A stretch of DNA of 64,000 nucleotides from CAWDDG01 sp963801065 (lineage in GTDB: Bacteria > Actinomycetota > Actinomycetes > Jiangellales > Jiangellaceae), in NCBI GenBank assembly GCA_963801065.1, contig CAWDDG010000008.1, positions 868,001-932,000 on the forward strand, in the 5' to 3' direction. The position numbers were made by a program, and so were the translations under genes. Below the pieces are notes generated by a model, which was given only the letters and a program-made list of their open reading frames with translations, ran no database searches and was not told the origin of the DNA. Shown in pieces: positions 9,326-18,937 of the stretch; the stretch's first letter is position 1; every line of letters starts with the position of its first letter.

Positions 9326-10066
9326 TCAGTACGGGTCATACGGCGAGCCGTGGCCGAGGGCGCGCGCAACTGGTCGAAGCCGCAGTCGTAGCAGCAGTTT
9401 GATCAGGCTGTTCCGCGCGAACCACGCCAGCTCACCGGCTAATGAAAGGCGCTCGCGAGCCGACGGCGCGCCCACCACGAACGCGGCGAGGGATCCGGAC
9501 CGGCTGCGAAAACGTAGCCGCGGGTGTCGGCGGAGCTGTTCCCGAAGCAGACTGGACGTGACACCGAGCGACGAGAACGCGTCGTGGACGAAGACCGGTG
9601 CACCCTCGCTCATGTGCACGACCCAGCCGATGTCCTTCGTGCACGACCAGTAGTCGTGCTTGCCGTCGATGTAGAGCAGGTGAACGTCGCCTGACCACCG
9701 GTCCAGCACACGGGCGCTGTAGTCGGCTTCGAGGCGGACGGCGGAAGCGACCCCGGCCTCGCCGACGTGCCGTTCGAAAAGTTTGCGGGTCTGCTGCCCG
9801 CCGAACATTGCGCCCTCGACGAAGGGGTCGATCGCTACGACCGTCGAAGCGGACTCGCGGGCGGCGCTCGCGAGCGCCACCGTTGACCGCCCCTGGTGGC
9901 TGCCGATCTCGACGACGGTCGAGCCTGGAACCAGGTTGCGGGCAGCGACCCAGAGATCGCGCGCCTGGTCGCGGGTGAGCCATCCGGCGATGCGGTCGGC
10001 ACGCTTCCACGCGTCCGTGAAGTCCCGGTCGGCGGCGGGCGTGGGTGGGTTCTCGGCGATCGCCAT
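9326..10066 (-). CDS. Class I SAM-dependent methyltransferase (Methyltransf_24 type)
   Basis: A predicted soluble 246-residue enzyme. The SAM-binding motif I is VVEIGSHQGRSTVALA, followed by VVAIDPF and a downstream VHLLYIDGKHDYWSCTKDI, the arrangement seen in Methyltransf_24 and cephalosporin-hydroxylase-like proteins found in surface-glycan clusters. The ATG at 10066 is chosen because GAAGAGGA lies just upstream; longer starts add an unlikely arginine-rich tail. It is transcribed with the flippase gene and divergent from the giant transferase gene, 82 bases apart. The acceptor is probably a saccharide, inferred from context only. Confidence 0.78.
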   Translation of the reverse strand: MAIAENPPTPAADRDFTDAWKRADRIAGWLTRDQARDLWVAARNLVPGSTVVEIGSHQGRSTVALASAARESASTVVAIDPFVEGAMFGGQQTRKLFERHVGEAGVASAVRLEADYSARVLDRWSGDVHLLYIDGKHDYWSCTKDIGWVVHMSEGAPVFVHDAFSSLGVTSSLLREQLRRHPRLRFRSRSGSLAAFVVGAPSARERLSLAGELAWFARNSLIKLLLRLRLRPVARALGHGSPYDPY

Positions 10067-10148
10067 GCGTCCTCTTCGTTGCACTGACCTGCGCACAGGG
10101 TAGGGGAGGCGAGCGGGTCGGTGACTCACTGGCCGCTACGATCCGCGG

Positions 10149-13100
10149 GTGCTGCTGAGGACCATTGTCGTGTCCCGCGCGCGCGTCGAACGGTCCGCGG
10201 CCACGGTGGCATGGCTCAGCGCGAGGCGGGTGCATCTGGCCGTCCTCGGCGGGCTGGTCGTGCTCGCGTTTGTACAGCGTCCCGGCGCTACTACGTTCGA
10301 CACCAAACTCGACCTCACCGAGAACCCCTGGGGGTTTCTCGGGCGCGCGTTGTCGCTGTGGAACCCGCAATCCAACTTCGGAGAGCTGCAGAACCAGGCC
10401 TTCGGCTACCTGTTCCCCATAGGCCCTTACTACGCCGTCGGGGACTTGCTGGGGCTTCCGTCGTGGGTCGTCCAGCGATCGTGGACGGCGCTCCTGCTGG
10501 CCGCGGCGTACATCGGCGTGGTGGCGCTGTGCCGAGCCCTTCCCGTCGGCACCCGGTGGTCGCGAGTTGCAGCAGGGCTGGCTTACGCGCTGTGCCCACG
10601 GATGGTGACGACGCTCGGTCCGATCTCCGCGGAAGCGCTGATCGTTGCCCTGCTTCCCTGGACCGTGCTGCCGCTGCTGCGTTGGCGGGAGTGGGGGGTG
10701 CGCCGGGCTGCTGCGTTGTCGGCCGTGGGCATAGCCGGCATGGGAGCCGCCAACGCGACCTTGACCCTCGCGGTCCTGCCGCTCGCCGGTCTGGTCGCAT
10801 TGACGCGCCCGCGCGGCGTGCGCGCCCGGCTCGCGTGCTGGTGGGCTGTCTGTGTCGCGTTGGCCTGCGCGTGGTGGGTCGGCCCTCTCGTGGTGCTGGG
10901 CCGGTACAGCCCGCCGTTCCTCGACTACATCGAATCGGCAGGCAACACGGCGGCTGGCGTCGGCATTTCGGAGATATTGCGGGGAACGACGCACTGGGTC
11001 GCCGGGGTGGCCATCGGCGGCCAGTCGTGGTGGCCGTCGGGTCACGCTCTCGTGACGACCAGCTGGCTGGTCATCGCGACGAGTGTGGCCGGTGTGGCCG
11101 GCGCGCTCGGGTTGCTCGATCGCAGGGTTCCCGCGCGCACTGCCCTGCTGGGCTCGGCCGCCCTCGGGCTGGTCCTGATGTCCCTCGGTTGGGACGGATC
11201 ACTCGCCAGCCCGGTGTCGGACGGGTGGCGGGCGCTGCTGGACGGGCCACTGGCCGCCTTCCGTAACGTGCACAAGTTCGACCCCTTGGTCCGCCTGCCG
11301 GTGGCGATCGGCCTTGCCCACGTGATCGGCCTCGTCCTCACGTCGCATCGAGGACGTGCGGCGGCGCCGCTCCGGGCCGGCGTTGCGGCTGGGCTCGTCG
11401 CGTGCAGCCTGGCGCCCCTCGTTCCGGCGCTGAGTCCGGGGCTGCGGCCGGGCCCCGGCTGGGATGCCATACCGCCTTGGTGGAGCGCGGCGGCGGATTT
11501 TGTCGACGAACGGGACGTGGAGGGCCGGACACTGGTCCTGCCTTCATCGGGGTTCGGCACCCAGGTATGGGGCCGGACGGTCGACGAGCCGCTTCAGCCG
11601 TTGGCCGAGTCCCCGTGGGTCAGCCGCAGCCAGGTCTTTCTTGGTGGCGACGGAGCGGCCCGGCTGCTCGAGGCCGTCGACGGCTGGGTCGAGAGCGGCC
11701 GCGGCTCGCCCGTGTTGGGGAAGGTGCTCGCGAGGGCAGGCATCCGGTTCGTGATCGTCAGGGGCGACCTCGATCGAAGGATGTCGGGCACTCCGCCGGT
11801 CGCCATCGTGCGTCAGGCCCTGGAGAGGTCGGGGGGCGTATCGAGCGTCGCGCAGTTCGGACCCGTGCGGGGCGACGGGGGTGCTGCAGGCCTGCGCGTG
11901 TCCGGGTTCGCCGTCGATCACTCGACGCCCGCGATCGAGATCTTCGAGGTCGACGAACCGGTTGCCGTCGCCCATCTTGCCGCCGCAGAGAGCATTACCG
12001 GCGTGAGCGGTGGTCCCGAGTCGATTCCGCGGCTGATCGAGGACGGGTTGATCGGCCCGACCCAACCTGCCGTGCTCGCCATGGACGAACCGCGGAACCC
12101 GCGTCGCTGGCTGGTCACGGACGATCTCGCCCTGCGCGAGAGGAACTTCGGCAGGATCCGCGAGAATCTCGGCCCGGTGCGCGCAGCGGAGGAACCGACA
12201 CGACAGGAGCGTGCCACGGGTGACCTTCTCGGCGAGGACGCCGACGGTCATCGAGCCGTTGCGCGATACGGAGGGGTCGCCGGGGTGAGCGCCTCGACCT
12301 CACAGGGTTATCCCGACTCCGCCCTCGCGACGAAGACCGAATTCGGCCCGTGGTCGGCCCTCGACGGCGATCCGTTCACGGCGTGGCGCTCCGACGCCGG
12401 GGGCGAGCCCGTCGGCGAGTGGATCCGTGTCGATCTCGACGAACCCAAGTCGCTGGACACGCTGGACATCCGGTTCGTCAACTCGCGCCTGGTCGGACCC
12501 CGGATCGCGGCAGTCGAGGTCCATACCGAGGCCGGCGTTCAGCGGAACGTGGTTCGCGGCGACGGGTCGGTGGAGTCCTTGGCCGTCCCTGCCGGTTGGA
12601 CGACCTTCGTTCGGGTCGAGGTGACGGAGGTGGGGGGCGAAGCAGAGGGCACCGCCGAGCGGGAGGTCGGGATTCTCGGCCTCGACCTGCCCGGAATCCG
12701 TCCCGAGCGGACCGTCGTCGCGCCGTCCGACCAGCCCGCTTCGGTCCGCCGCGCCGGTGCACCAAGCGGCATTTCGTTCCACCGACTCGACCCCACTCGG
12801 GGAGCCTGCATGGTCGTCGGGATCTCGACCCGGTGCGACCCGGGCCTTCCGGTTCGCGGCGACGAACCGACCAGTCTCGTTCGGAGCTTCACGACTCACG
12901 CCAGCGGGACCTACCACCTCAGGGGTACCGCATTGGCTCGGCCGGGGGATGCGTCGCAACGCCTGCTTCAGCCGGCCGGCGTCCGGGCAGGGGGATCGTC
13001 GACCTTGGCGGGCGATCCCGGAGTCGCCGCCGTTCGCGCCGTCGACGGCAACCCAGCCACATCGTGGGTCGCCGACTCGTTCGATGGTCTGCCAACAATG

Positions 13101-16097
13101 CGGTTGGACTGGTCGCAGGTGCGTCGCGTCGACGCCTTCCGGATAGTGTCGGCCGTCCACCCGGTGGCGTCCCGACCTACGGCCGTGCAGGTCGAGATCA
13201 ACGGTGTGCGTCGGGATCTCGATGTCGTGGATGGATGGGTGCGGTTCCCGGCGGTCCGCACGGACGCGATCGCCGTCACGGTTACCAGGTGGGCGCCGGT
13301 CTATTCGATCGACCCCCGGACCGGCGTGCCCACCGCGGTACCTCCCGGCATCGCCGAGCTGCAGATTCCCGCCGTCGAGGATCTCGTCGTCCCACCCGAA
13401 CTCGATGCCCCGACCGGTCGGCCATGTGGTTTCGGCCCCACGGTGCTCCTCGATGGAGTACTGGTCGGCACGGAGGTCGGTGGCGAAATCCGCGACGTGT
13501 TCGAGAATCGCCCGCTGCGGTGGAGTGCTTGCGGAGACGCGGCGGCGGGGATCGACCTGAGCAGCGGCCAGCACACGATCGAGGTCCGTACCGACGGGCT
13601 GTTCGTCGCCGACACCGCCGTGTTGCGCCGGGCCTTTGCCGGTGGGATCGGCTCCGGCTTGCCCGGCCACATCGACGTGAGGCAGTGGGACAGCACCGAA
13701 CGGACACTTGGAGTGCGTACGACCGAGCCCTCACTGCTCGTCGTGCCGGAGAACGCCAGCCCAGGCTGGGTGGCGCAAGCTGACGGCGAGAACCTGCCGG
13801 CCGCACGCGTCGACGGATGGCAGCAGGCATGGGAGCTCCCCGCAGGATTCGAGGGGGACGTCGAGATCGTCTTCACACCCCAAGGCGAGTTCGAGGCTGG
13901 GCTCGTCGTGGGCGCCGCCGGGTTGGTGGCACTTACCGGGCTCGCGGCGATCCGCCCGCGCAGGCTCGTCGCGCCGTCGTTGCCGGACCGGTCCGGATCC
14001 CCTGGGTCACGGCTGCGGCCCATCATGACCATCCTGGCGGCCCTGACGCTCGGAGCGCTCATGGCGGGTGTCGTCGGGGCAGTGGCGTTCGGGCTGGCTG
14101 CGACGATCCCGCCGAGCCGTCGCCGCACGGCGGTGGTGGGGGCTGCTGCGGCAGGGGTCGCCGTCATCGGCGTCGCGCTGTCGCTGGCGTTGAGGTCTGA
14201 GCAGGCGGAGCTCGTCCGAACGTGGGCGTGTCTGCCGATTGTCGCGATGGTTGGTGGCGCCGCAGTCCGAGCATTCGCGGGAGTGGATCGAGACCAGTTC
14301 ATATCGGCGGTTGCACCCATGGCCGCGTGGAAGCGGCTCCGCATCTGGGTTCAAATGGCGTATGCGCTCATCGTGCTCCAGCTCGTGTGGCGCGCCTGGT
14401 CTTTGTCGCACAGCCACTTCTGGCAAGACGATTTCGTCTACGTTCACCAGGCCAGCCAGGGGTTGTCGCTGGGCTACCTGTTCCAGGACTACGAGGGGCA
14501 TCTCATGCCCGGCCAGTTCCTTCTCTCCTGGGTTCTGAGCGAACTCGCGCCGCTGGCATGGCTGCCGGCAGCAGGGCTCGTCGTAGGGCTCCAGGTGATC
14601 GCGAGCCTGTTGGTCCTGCGACTTGTACGCGACATGGTGGGCGACGGCCCGCTCGGCTTCGTCGTGCTCGCCATCTACCTCCTCAGCCCGATCGCCTTCA
14701 CTGCCTCGGTGTGGTGGGCCTCGGCGCTCCAGGCCCTCCCGCTACAGATATGCATGGCATGGGCACTCGGTGCCCATCTGCGATATCTGCGCACCGGCTC
14801 TTCCCGGGCGCTGGCCATGACTGTCCTCGCGATCTTGGTGGGCCTGTTGTTCTGGCAGAAGGCTGTCCTGATCCCGCCGTTACTGGTCGCTTTCACCCTG
14901 ACGGTGGGACCGCTGTTCACGGGACGGTCGCTCGGCGGGCTGCTGCGGCGCTGCGCTGGGGCCATGGCTGCTTACCTCGCGCTTGCCCTCGCCTACGGAA
15001 TCGCCTACTTCCTGATTACCGAGCAAGACGGCTCGGGACTTCCAACCGGGACCGAGCTATGGCAACAGCTGCAGTTCTCGGTCATCGATACATTCGTGCC
15101 CGGGTTGTTCGGCGTGATGGGAGGAGCCGAACCTGCCGGCGCCCTGCTGGCGCCGGATCCGTCGATACAGGTGTTGCTCGTTTCCTGGCAGATCTTCGGT
15201 CTCGCCGTGATCGCATCGCTGGTCGCGGCCGGGTGGGCGGCGGCGCGGGCATGGTTGCTGCTGTTGGGCTACATCCTCGTCGATGTCGCCTTGGTCGTCT
15301 CGACCCGCCTCGACTTCGCGGGAACGGTTGTCGGCCGCGATCCCCGGTACATCGCCGACGCCGTCGTCGTCGCAGTCGTGGCTCTGGCCGCGGTAGGAGC
15401 AGCCGTCCGTGACCGTAGAACAGCTCTGCCTCCGGTGCTATGGCGCCATCGCGCGGTGCTGTCAGGGGCCTTGGTCCTCGCGCTGGTGAACACCTGCCTG
15501 ATCAGCACCTACGCGGTGGTGCAGCGGCTCCCGATGGGTGCCGCCGCCAACTTCGTCGCCAACGCGCGGGAGGCGGCCGGACGACCGGGAGGCGTCGACC
15601 TGGTCGACGGTGCGGTTCCCGAGTACGTCATCGCGTCATTCTTCGTCGAGCAAGCCCGGGCGGCCGTGGTGGTGGGAGCCCTCCCGCAACAGCCTCGTTT
15701 CGGGCAGCCCACAGCCGACCTGCGCGTGCTCGACGGGCTCGGGCAGCCCCAGCCGATCGACATCCGTGCCACGGCCCACGCTGAGCCGGACCGGGCGTCG
15801 TCGTGCGACTGGTCCGTGCGGCGCGACCAGGTCGAGTTCCGCCTGGAGACCGACGTTCCTGCGGGACAATGGGTCGTCCGCGTCGGTTATTTCAACCGGA
15901 GCCCCACGACCGGCCGCCTGGTGATCGGTGGGAGAACCCACGACGTGGAACTACTCGCCGGCCTGCATCACCTCTACCTCGAGTTCTCGAACGCCGAACC
16001 ATTGGGTCGGATATCGCTCGGCGACCTGCCCGCGGGAGACGCCACCTGCGTCACGGATGTCGTCGTCGGCGCTCCATGGCCTCGTCAGGCAGGGTGA
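10149..16097 (+). CDS. aftD: AftD-like alpha-(1->3)-arabinofuranosyltransferase fused to a second GT-C membrane unit
   Basis: A 1982-residue membrane protein. Residues 1 to about 1390 match the AftD/DUF3367 architecture: an N-terminal GT-C transmembrane core beginning TTFDTKLDLTENPWGFLGRA, the conserved FRNVHKFDPLVRLPVAIGLA, and a large extracytoplasmic part with two discoidin-like modules (about 717-845, LDGDPFTAWRSDAGG; about 937-1047, VDGNPATSWVADS). Residues 1394-1982 form a further polytopic GT-C-like unit with an acidic loop motif SHFWQDDFVYVHQ, then about nine helices and a small C-terminal beta domain. Mycobacterial AftD is about 1400 residues, so the second half is an addition. It likely transfers arabinofuranose from decaprenyl-phosphate donors to wall polysaccharide. 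The GTG start at 10149 is uncertain by a few codons. The stop overlaps a convergent methyltransferase gene by 13 bases. Confidence 0.85.
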   Translation: MLLRTIVVSRARVERSAATVAWLSARRVHLAVLGGLVVLAFVQRPGATTFDTKLDLTENPWGFLGRALSLWNPQSNFGELQNQAFGYLFPIGPYYAVGDLLGLPSWVVQRSWTALLLAAAYIGVVALCRALPVGTRWSRVAAGLAYALCPRMVTTLGPISAEALIVALLPWTVLPLLRWREWGVRRAAALSAVGIAGMGAANATLTLAVLPLAGLVALTRPRGVRARLACWWAVCVALACAWWVGPLVVLGRYSPPFLDYIESAGNTAAGVGISEILRGTTHWVAGVAIGGQSWWPSGHALVTTSWLVIATSVAGVAGALGLLDRRVPARTALLGSAALGLVLMSLGWDGSLASPVSDGWRALLDGPLAAFRNVHKFDPLVRLPVAIGLAHVIGLVLTSHRGRAAAPLRAGVAAGLVACSLAPLVPALSPGLRPGPGWDAIPPWWSAAADFVDERDVEGRTLVLPSSGFGTQVWGRTVDEPLQPLAESPWVSRSQVFLGGDGAARLLEAVDGWVESGRGSPVLGKVLARAGIRFVIVRGDLDRRMSGTPPVAIVRQALERSGGVSSVAQFGPVRGDGGAAGLRVSGFAVDHSTPAIEIFEVDEPVAVAHLAAAESITGVSGGPESIPRLIEDGLIGPTQPAVLAMDEPRNPRRWLVTDDLALRERNFGRIRENLGPVRAAEEPTRQERATGDLLGEDADGHRAVARYGGVAGVSASTSQGYPDSALATKTEFGPWSALDGDPFTAWRSDAGGEPVGEWIRVDLDEPKSLDTLDIRFVNSRLVGPRIAAVEVHTEAGVQRNVVRGDGSVESLAVPAGWTTFVRVEVTEVGGEAEGTAEREVGILGLDLPGIRPERTVVAPSDQPASVRRAGAPSGISFHRLDPTRGACMVVGISTRCDPGLPVRGDEPTSLVRSFTTHASGTYHLRGTALARPGDASQRLLQPAGVRAGGSSTLAGDPGVAAVRAVDGNPATSWVADSFDGLPTMRLDWSQVRRVDAFRIVSAVHPVASRPTAVQVEINGVRRDLDVVDGWVRFPAVRTDAIAVTVTRWAPVYSIDPRTGVPTAVPPGIAELQIPAVEDLVVPPELDAPTGRPCGFGPTVLLDGVLVGTEVGGEIRDVFENRPLRWSACGDAAAGIDLSSGQHTIEVRTDGLFVADTAVLRRAFAGGIGSGLPGHIDVRQWDSTERTLGVRTTEPSLLVVPENASPGWVAQADGENLPAARVDGWQQAWELPAGFEGDVEIVFTPQGEFEAGLVVGAAGLVALTGLAAIRPRRLVAPSLPDRSGSPGSRLRPIMTILAALTLGALMAGVVGAVAFGLAATIPPSRRRTAVVGAAAAGVAVIGVALSLALRSEQAELVRTWACLPIVAMVGGAAVRAFAGVDRDQFISAVAPMAAWKRLRIWVQMAYALIVLQLVWRAWSLSHSHFWQDDFVYVHQASQGLSLGYLFQDYEGHLMPGQFLLSWVLSELAPLAWLPAAGLVVGLQVIASLLVLRLVRDMVGDGPLGFVVLAIYLLSPIAFTASVWWASALQALPLQICMAWALGAHLRYLRTGSSRALAMTVLAILVGLLFWQKAVLIPPLLVAFTLTVGPLFTGRSLGGLLRRCAGAMAAYLALALAYGIAYFLITEQDGSGLPTGTELWQQLQFSVIDTFVPGLFGVMGGAEPAGALLAPDPSIQVLLVSWQIFGLAVIASLVAAGWAAARAWLLLLGYILVDVALVVSTRLDFAGTVVGRDPRYIADAVVVAVVALAAVGAAVRDRRTALPPVLWRHRAVLSGALVLALVNTCLISTYAVVQRLPMGAAANFVANAREAAGRPGGVDLVDGAVPEYVIASFFVEQARAAVVVGALPQQPRFGQPTADLRVLDGLGQPQPIDIRATAHAEPDRASSCDWSVRRDQVEFRLETDVPAGQWVVRVGYFNRSPTTGRLVIGGRTHDVELLAGLHHLYLEFSNAEPLGRISLGDLPAGDATCVTDVVVGAPWPRQAG

Positions 16098-16828
16098 TGA
16101 TCACCCGGCTTCAGGAAGTAGCGCGCGTAGTGCCAATGCCCTCCATACGAGGAGTCGGCTTCAACCGCGAGAACGGTGGCCCCAGCCGAGCTGACCGCCG
16201 CACGGACGAGTCGGTGGGGCAAGGCCGTCATGAGCATCGGTGCCGGGTACCCGAGCAACCGGCGTTGTGCCCAGCCGATCAGCTTCGGGGGGGCGAACCG
16301 GAACACCATGCCCTTGACGGACCAGTCCGGTCGGCTCGCGACCTGGACGACCACGCAACCGTCGGGCCGCGTCACCCGGAGGAGCTCATGGACATAGCCC
16401 AGCGCGCTCGCGCGGGGAAGGTGCTGCAGGACAAGGCTCGAGTAGGCGAGCTCGAACGAGTCGGATTCGAACCTCGCGAGATCTGGACTCCGGTTCAGGA
16501 CGAATGTGCAGTGGTCACCGGCCATCTCCCGGGCCCGGTCGAGCATCGCCGGAGACGCGTCGACGCCCGTCACATGGTCGAAATGGCTGGCCAGGGCGAG
16601 GCTTAGCCGCCCGACCCCGCAGCCGAAGTCGAGCGCGCGCCTTCGTCCGGCCGCCGGCAAGAGCTGTTCGACCCGGACCATCGCGCGGTCGATTTCTTCC
16701 TGCCCGGTGGCGAGGAACTTGCCGAGATCCCAGCCGCCGCCGCGGGTACCGGGAGCGACGTAGACGGCCCACAGCGGGTCCTCGCGGCCGAGAGTGTCCC
16801 AGTCGTCGTTGGTAGGACGCAGCTCCAT
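16085..16828 (-). CDS. SAM-dependent methyltransferase (UbiE/COQ5-like fold)
   Basis: A 247-residue cytoplasmic enzyme. Motif I is ALDFGCGVGRLSLALA, the acidic strand-2 end is VTGVDASPAMLDRAR, and post-motif LVLQHLPRASALGYVHELLR is typical of Methyltransf_11/25 proteins. The ATG at 16828 (MELRPTNDDWDTLG) is preferred over an upstream GTG that would add eleven mostly basic residues. The convergent 13-base overlap with the AftD gene suggests a compact, long-settled locus. By context it may methylate a sugar or lipid intermediate of the same polysaccharide; nothing in the sequence fixes the acceptor. Confidence 0.8.
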   Translation of the reverse strand: MELRPTNDDWDTLGREDPLWAVYVAPGTRGGGWDLGKFLATGQEEIDRAMVRVEQLLPAAGRRRALDFGCGVGRLSLALASHFDHVTGVDASPAMLDRAREMAGDHCTFVLNRSPDLARFESDSFELAYSSLVLQHLPRASALGYVHELLRVTRPDGCVVVQVASRPDWSVKGMVFRFAPPKLIGWAQRRLLGYPAPMLMTALPHRLVRAAVSSAGATVLAVEADSSYGGHWHYARYFLKPGDHHPA

Positions 16829-16968
16829 GCCACGAAACCGTAGAGCGCATCGGAGGCGCACCGTCAGGCGGTGCGGGAGGAGACGCGACAGTCTGGTTCA
16901 CTCGGCCGCCGTACGAACGGGTTCGAGCGGCCGGCGTGGGCGCTGCCGTTGTGTCGGGGAGGAGCACT

Positions 16969-18735
16969 GTGCCGGTTCGGACGGAGCGACCGCGGTCCGC
17001 GGCCGGCAGGTGGTGGCTGCCGGCGTGGTGTGCGCTCCTGACCGTGCTGATCATGGGCCCGCTGGCCCGACCGGGCTTCGTCCTGTCCTACGACATGGTC
17101 ACCGTGCCCGAGCAGGAGATGGTGCCCGATGCGCTCGGCCTGGGCAGCGCGTTGCCGCGAGCCGTGCCTCAGGACGCCGTGCTGGCTCTGGTGACGAGCG
17201 TGGTTCCGGGCGGGTGGGTGTACCGGTTTGTCCTGGTAGGGGTTGTCTTCGCTGGCGCGCTTGGGGCCGGGTTGTTGTTGCCGCGTACCGCTCCTGCGGT
17301 GCAGGCCGTGGCCGCGTCTGCCTACGCATGGAACGCCTATGTCGCCGAGCGGCTCGTGATCGGGCACTGGACGCTTCTGGTCGCCTATGCCGTCCTGCCC
17401 TGGTTGCTCCGCCAAGCGTTGGCCGTGCGGCGCGCTCAGCAGGGGGCCCTGCCGAAGGCGCTGCTCCTGGTCGCGCTTTCGTCGATCACGCCGACCGGGG
17501 GCGTGCTCGCGTCGGTGGTGCTGGTGCTGGTTGTCCTCATACCGCGCCGGGCGCCAGGTCGGTCCGGCCTCGGCTGGCCGCGTGTGCTGAGCCTCCTCGG
17601 GTGTGCCGTGTTCCAACTTCCATGGGTGGTACCCGCTCTGTCCACACCGACGCAGCTAGCCTCGGACCCGGCCGCCGTCGCGGCCTTCGCCGCACACTCC
17701 GACTCACCGATGGGCCTGGTCGGAAGCGTGCTGACATTGGGCGGGATCTGGAACGCAGAGGTCGTCCCCGACAGCAGAGCGCTGGTGTCCGCGGCGCTCG
17801 TCACAGTCGGGTGGGTGTCGCTCGCGTTGGTCGGCGCTCGCGACATCGCGCGGGTCTTCGGACGGGCAGGGGCGCTCGCGCTCGCCGTGCTAGCGGTGGC
17901 CGGCGTCCTGCTCGGTCTGGCCGGATCGGTGGGTGGCGTGCTTGCCTGGGCCGTGGAGCATCTTCCCGGCGTGGGCCTGCTGCGGGACGGGCACAAGTTC
18001 GTCGCTTGGTACGCGCTTTCTCTTGCTCCTGCAGTGGCGTTGGGCGCGGCACGGGTGGGCAGGTGGGTGGCACGACGCAGCGCGGATGCGGTATCCGCTG
18101 CGGCTGTAGCAGCTGTAGCAGCAGCTCTTCCCCTTGCGGCGCTCCCGGACCTCGCTTGGGGTGTCCGGGGTCGGATAGAGCCGGTCGAATACCCCCAGAG
18201 CTGGGCCGATGTCCGCGCCGCCGTCCGAGCAGAGCCGGATTCGGGCGCTCTCGTCGTGTTGCCGTACCAACCGTTCCGCTCGTTCGACTGGAATGATCAT
18301 CGCACCGTCCTCGACCCATTGCCTCGCTACGTGGGTGTCGAGAGCGTGGTCCCCGACGCCCTGACCGTCGACGGGACGCGACTGTCCGGGGAGGATCCAC
18401 GAGCCGCTGCTGTGAGCGACGCGCTCAACGCTGCTGATCCGATCGGAGCGCTTCTTGGCGCAGGCGTGGGCTGGGTGGCGGTCGAACACGGCACGCCGGG
18501 AACGGTTCCGGAGGGCTTGTTGCCCGGGCTCGAGACGGTCGTGAGCAATGATGAGCTGGATCTCTACCGGCTGCCGGGCGAGCCGGCGGCGTGGGAGGGA
18601 GGTCCGCCACGGGCTCCGGTGATCGCGGCGGACGTCTTGGCGCTGGTCTCCCTGGGCGTATGCCTCGGATGCAGTGTCGTGATCTGGCTCATTCGGAAAC
18701 GACCCGCGCCCCTGGTAGAGTCCCGCAAGATCTGA
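16969..18735 (+). CDS. GT-C-like polytopic membrane protein, Rv0226c-like
   Basis: A 588-residue protein with about 12 predicted transmembrane helices and a short C-terminal extracytoplasmic domain. The GTG at 16969 follows a strong GGGGAGGAG site 5 bases upstream, so it is chosen over the GTG at 16936. The early loop VLSYDMVTVPEQEMVPDALG and the later LLRDGHKFVAWYALSLAPAV parallel the corresponding positions of AftD (HKF motif), which suggests a GT-C glycosyltransferase. Size and gene neighbours (Rv0225-like, Rv0224c-like, Rv0227c-like) match Mycobacterium tuberculosis Rv0226c, whose function I do not know to be established. No donor can be named. Confidence 0.75.
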   Translation: MPVRTERPRSAAGRWWLPAWCALLTVLIMGPLARPGFVLSYDMVTVPEQEMVPDALGLGSALPRAVPQDAVLALVTSVVPGGWVYRFVLVGVVFAGALGAGLLLPRTAPAVQAVAASAYAWNAYVAERLVIGHWTLLVAYAVLPWLLRQALAVRRAQQGALPKALLLVALSSITPTGGVLASVVLVLVVLIPRRAPGRSGLGWPRVLSLLGCAVFQLPWVVPALSTPTQLASDPAAVAAFAAHSDSPMGLVGSVLTLGGIWNAEVVPDSRALVSAALVTVGWVSLALVGARDIARVFGRAGALALAVLAVAGVLLGLAGSVGGVLAWAVEHLPGVGLLRDGHKFVAWYALSLAPAVALGAARVGRWVARRSADAVSAAAVAAVAAALPLAALPDLAWGVRGRIEPVEYPQSWADVRAAVRAEPDSGALVVLPYQPFRSFDWNDHRTVLDPLPRYVGVESVVPDALTVDGTRLSGEDPRAAAVSDALNAADPIGALLGAGVGWVAVEHGTPGTVPEGLLPGLETVVSNDELDLYRLPGEPAAWEGGPPRAPVIAADVLALVSLGVCLGCSVVIWLIRKRPAPLVESRKI

Positions 18736-18766
18736 ACTCGTGTGATCAAGGGAGAAGCAGCGGGAA

Positions 18767-18937
18767 ATGGGCACCCTCCTCGCCGCACTGGCCGCCGTCG
18801 TGATCGGCGCGGGCCTGGCGGTATCTGCCGCTCTGACGATGGTCAGCGTGGTCGGAGGCCCCTCCGCTCCGGAGGTTGCCCAGCAGCGCTCCGGCCAGTC
18901 GGTCAACGCCGAGGACCTTGCCTACGGCGACAACTGA
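18767..18937 (+). CDS. DUF2613 small membrane/secreted protein (Rv0236A-like)
   Basis: A 56-residue protein. The ATG at 18767 is preceded by GGGAGAAG and sits 31 bases after the membrane-protein gene, so the two are probably cotranscribed. Sequence order is a single N-terminal hydrophobic helix (LLAALAAVVIGAGLAVSAAL), a short polar linker (APEVAQQRSG) and a C-terminal tail ending LAYGDN, the layout of DUF2613, whose mycobacterial member Rv0236A lies next to aftD. Its 3' end overlaps the convergent GT4 gene by 16 bases. The role is unknown; association with AftD-type enzymes is inferred from conserved neighbourhood. Confidence 0.75.
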   Translation: MGTLLAALAAVVIGAGLAVSAALTMVSVVGGPSAPEVAQQRSGQSVNAEDLAYGDN

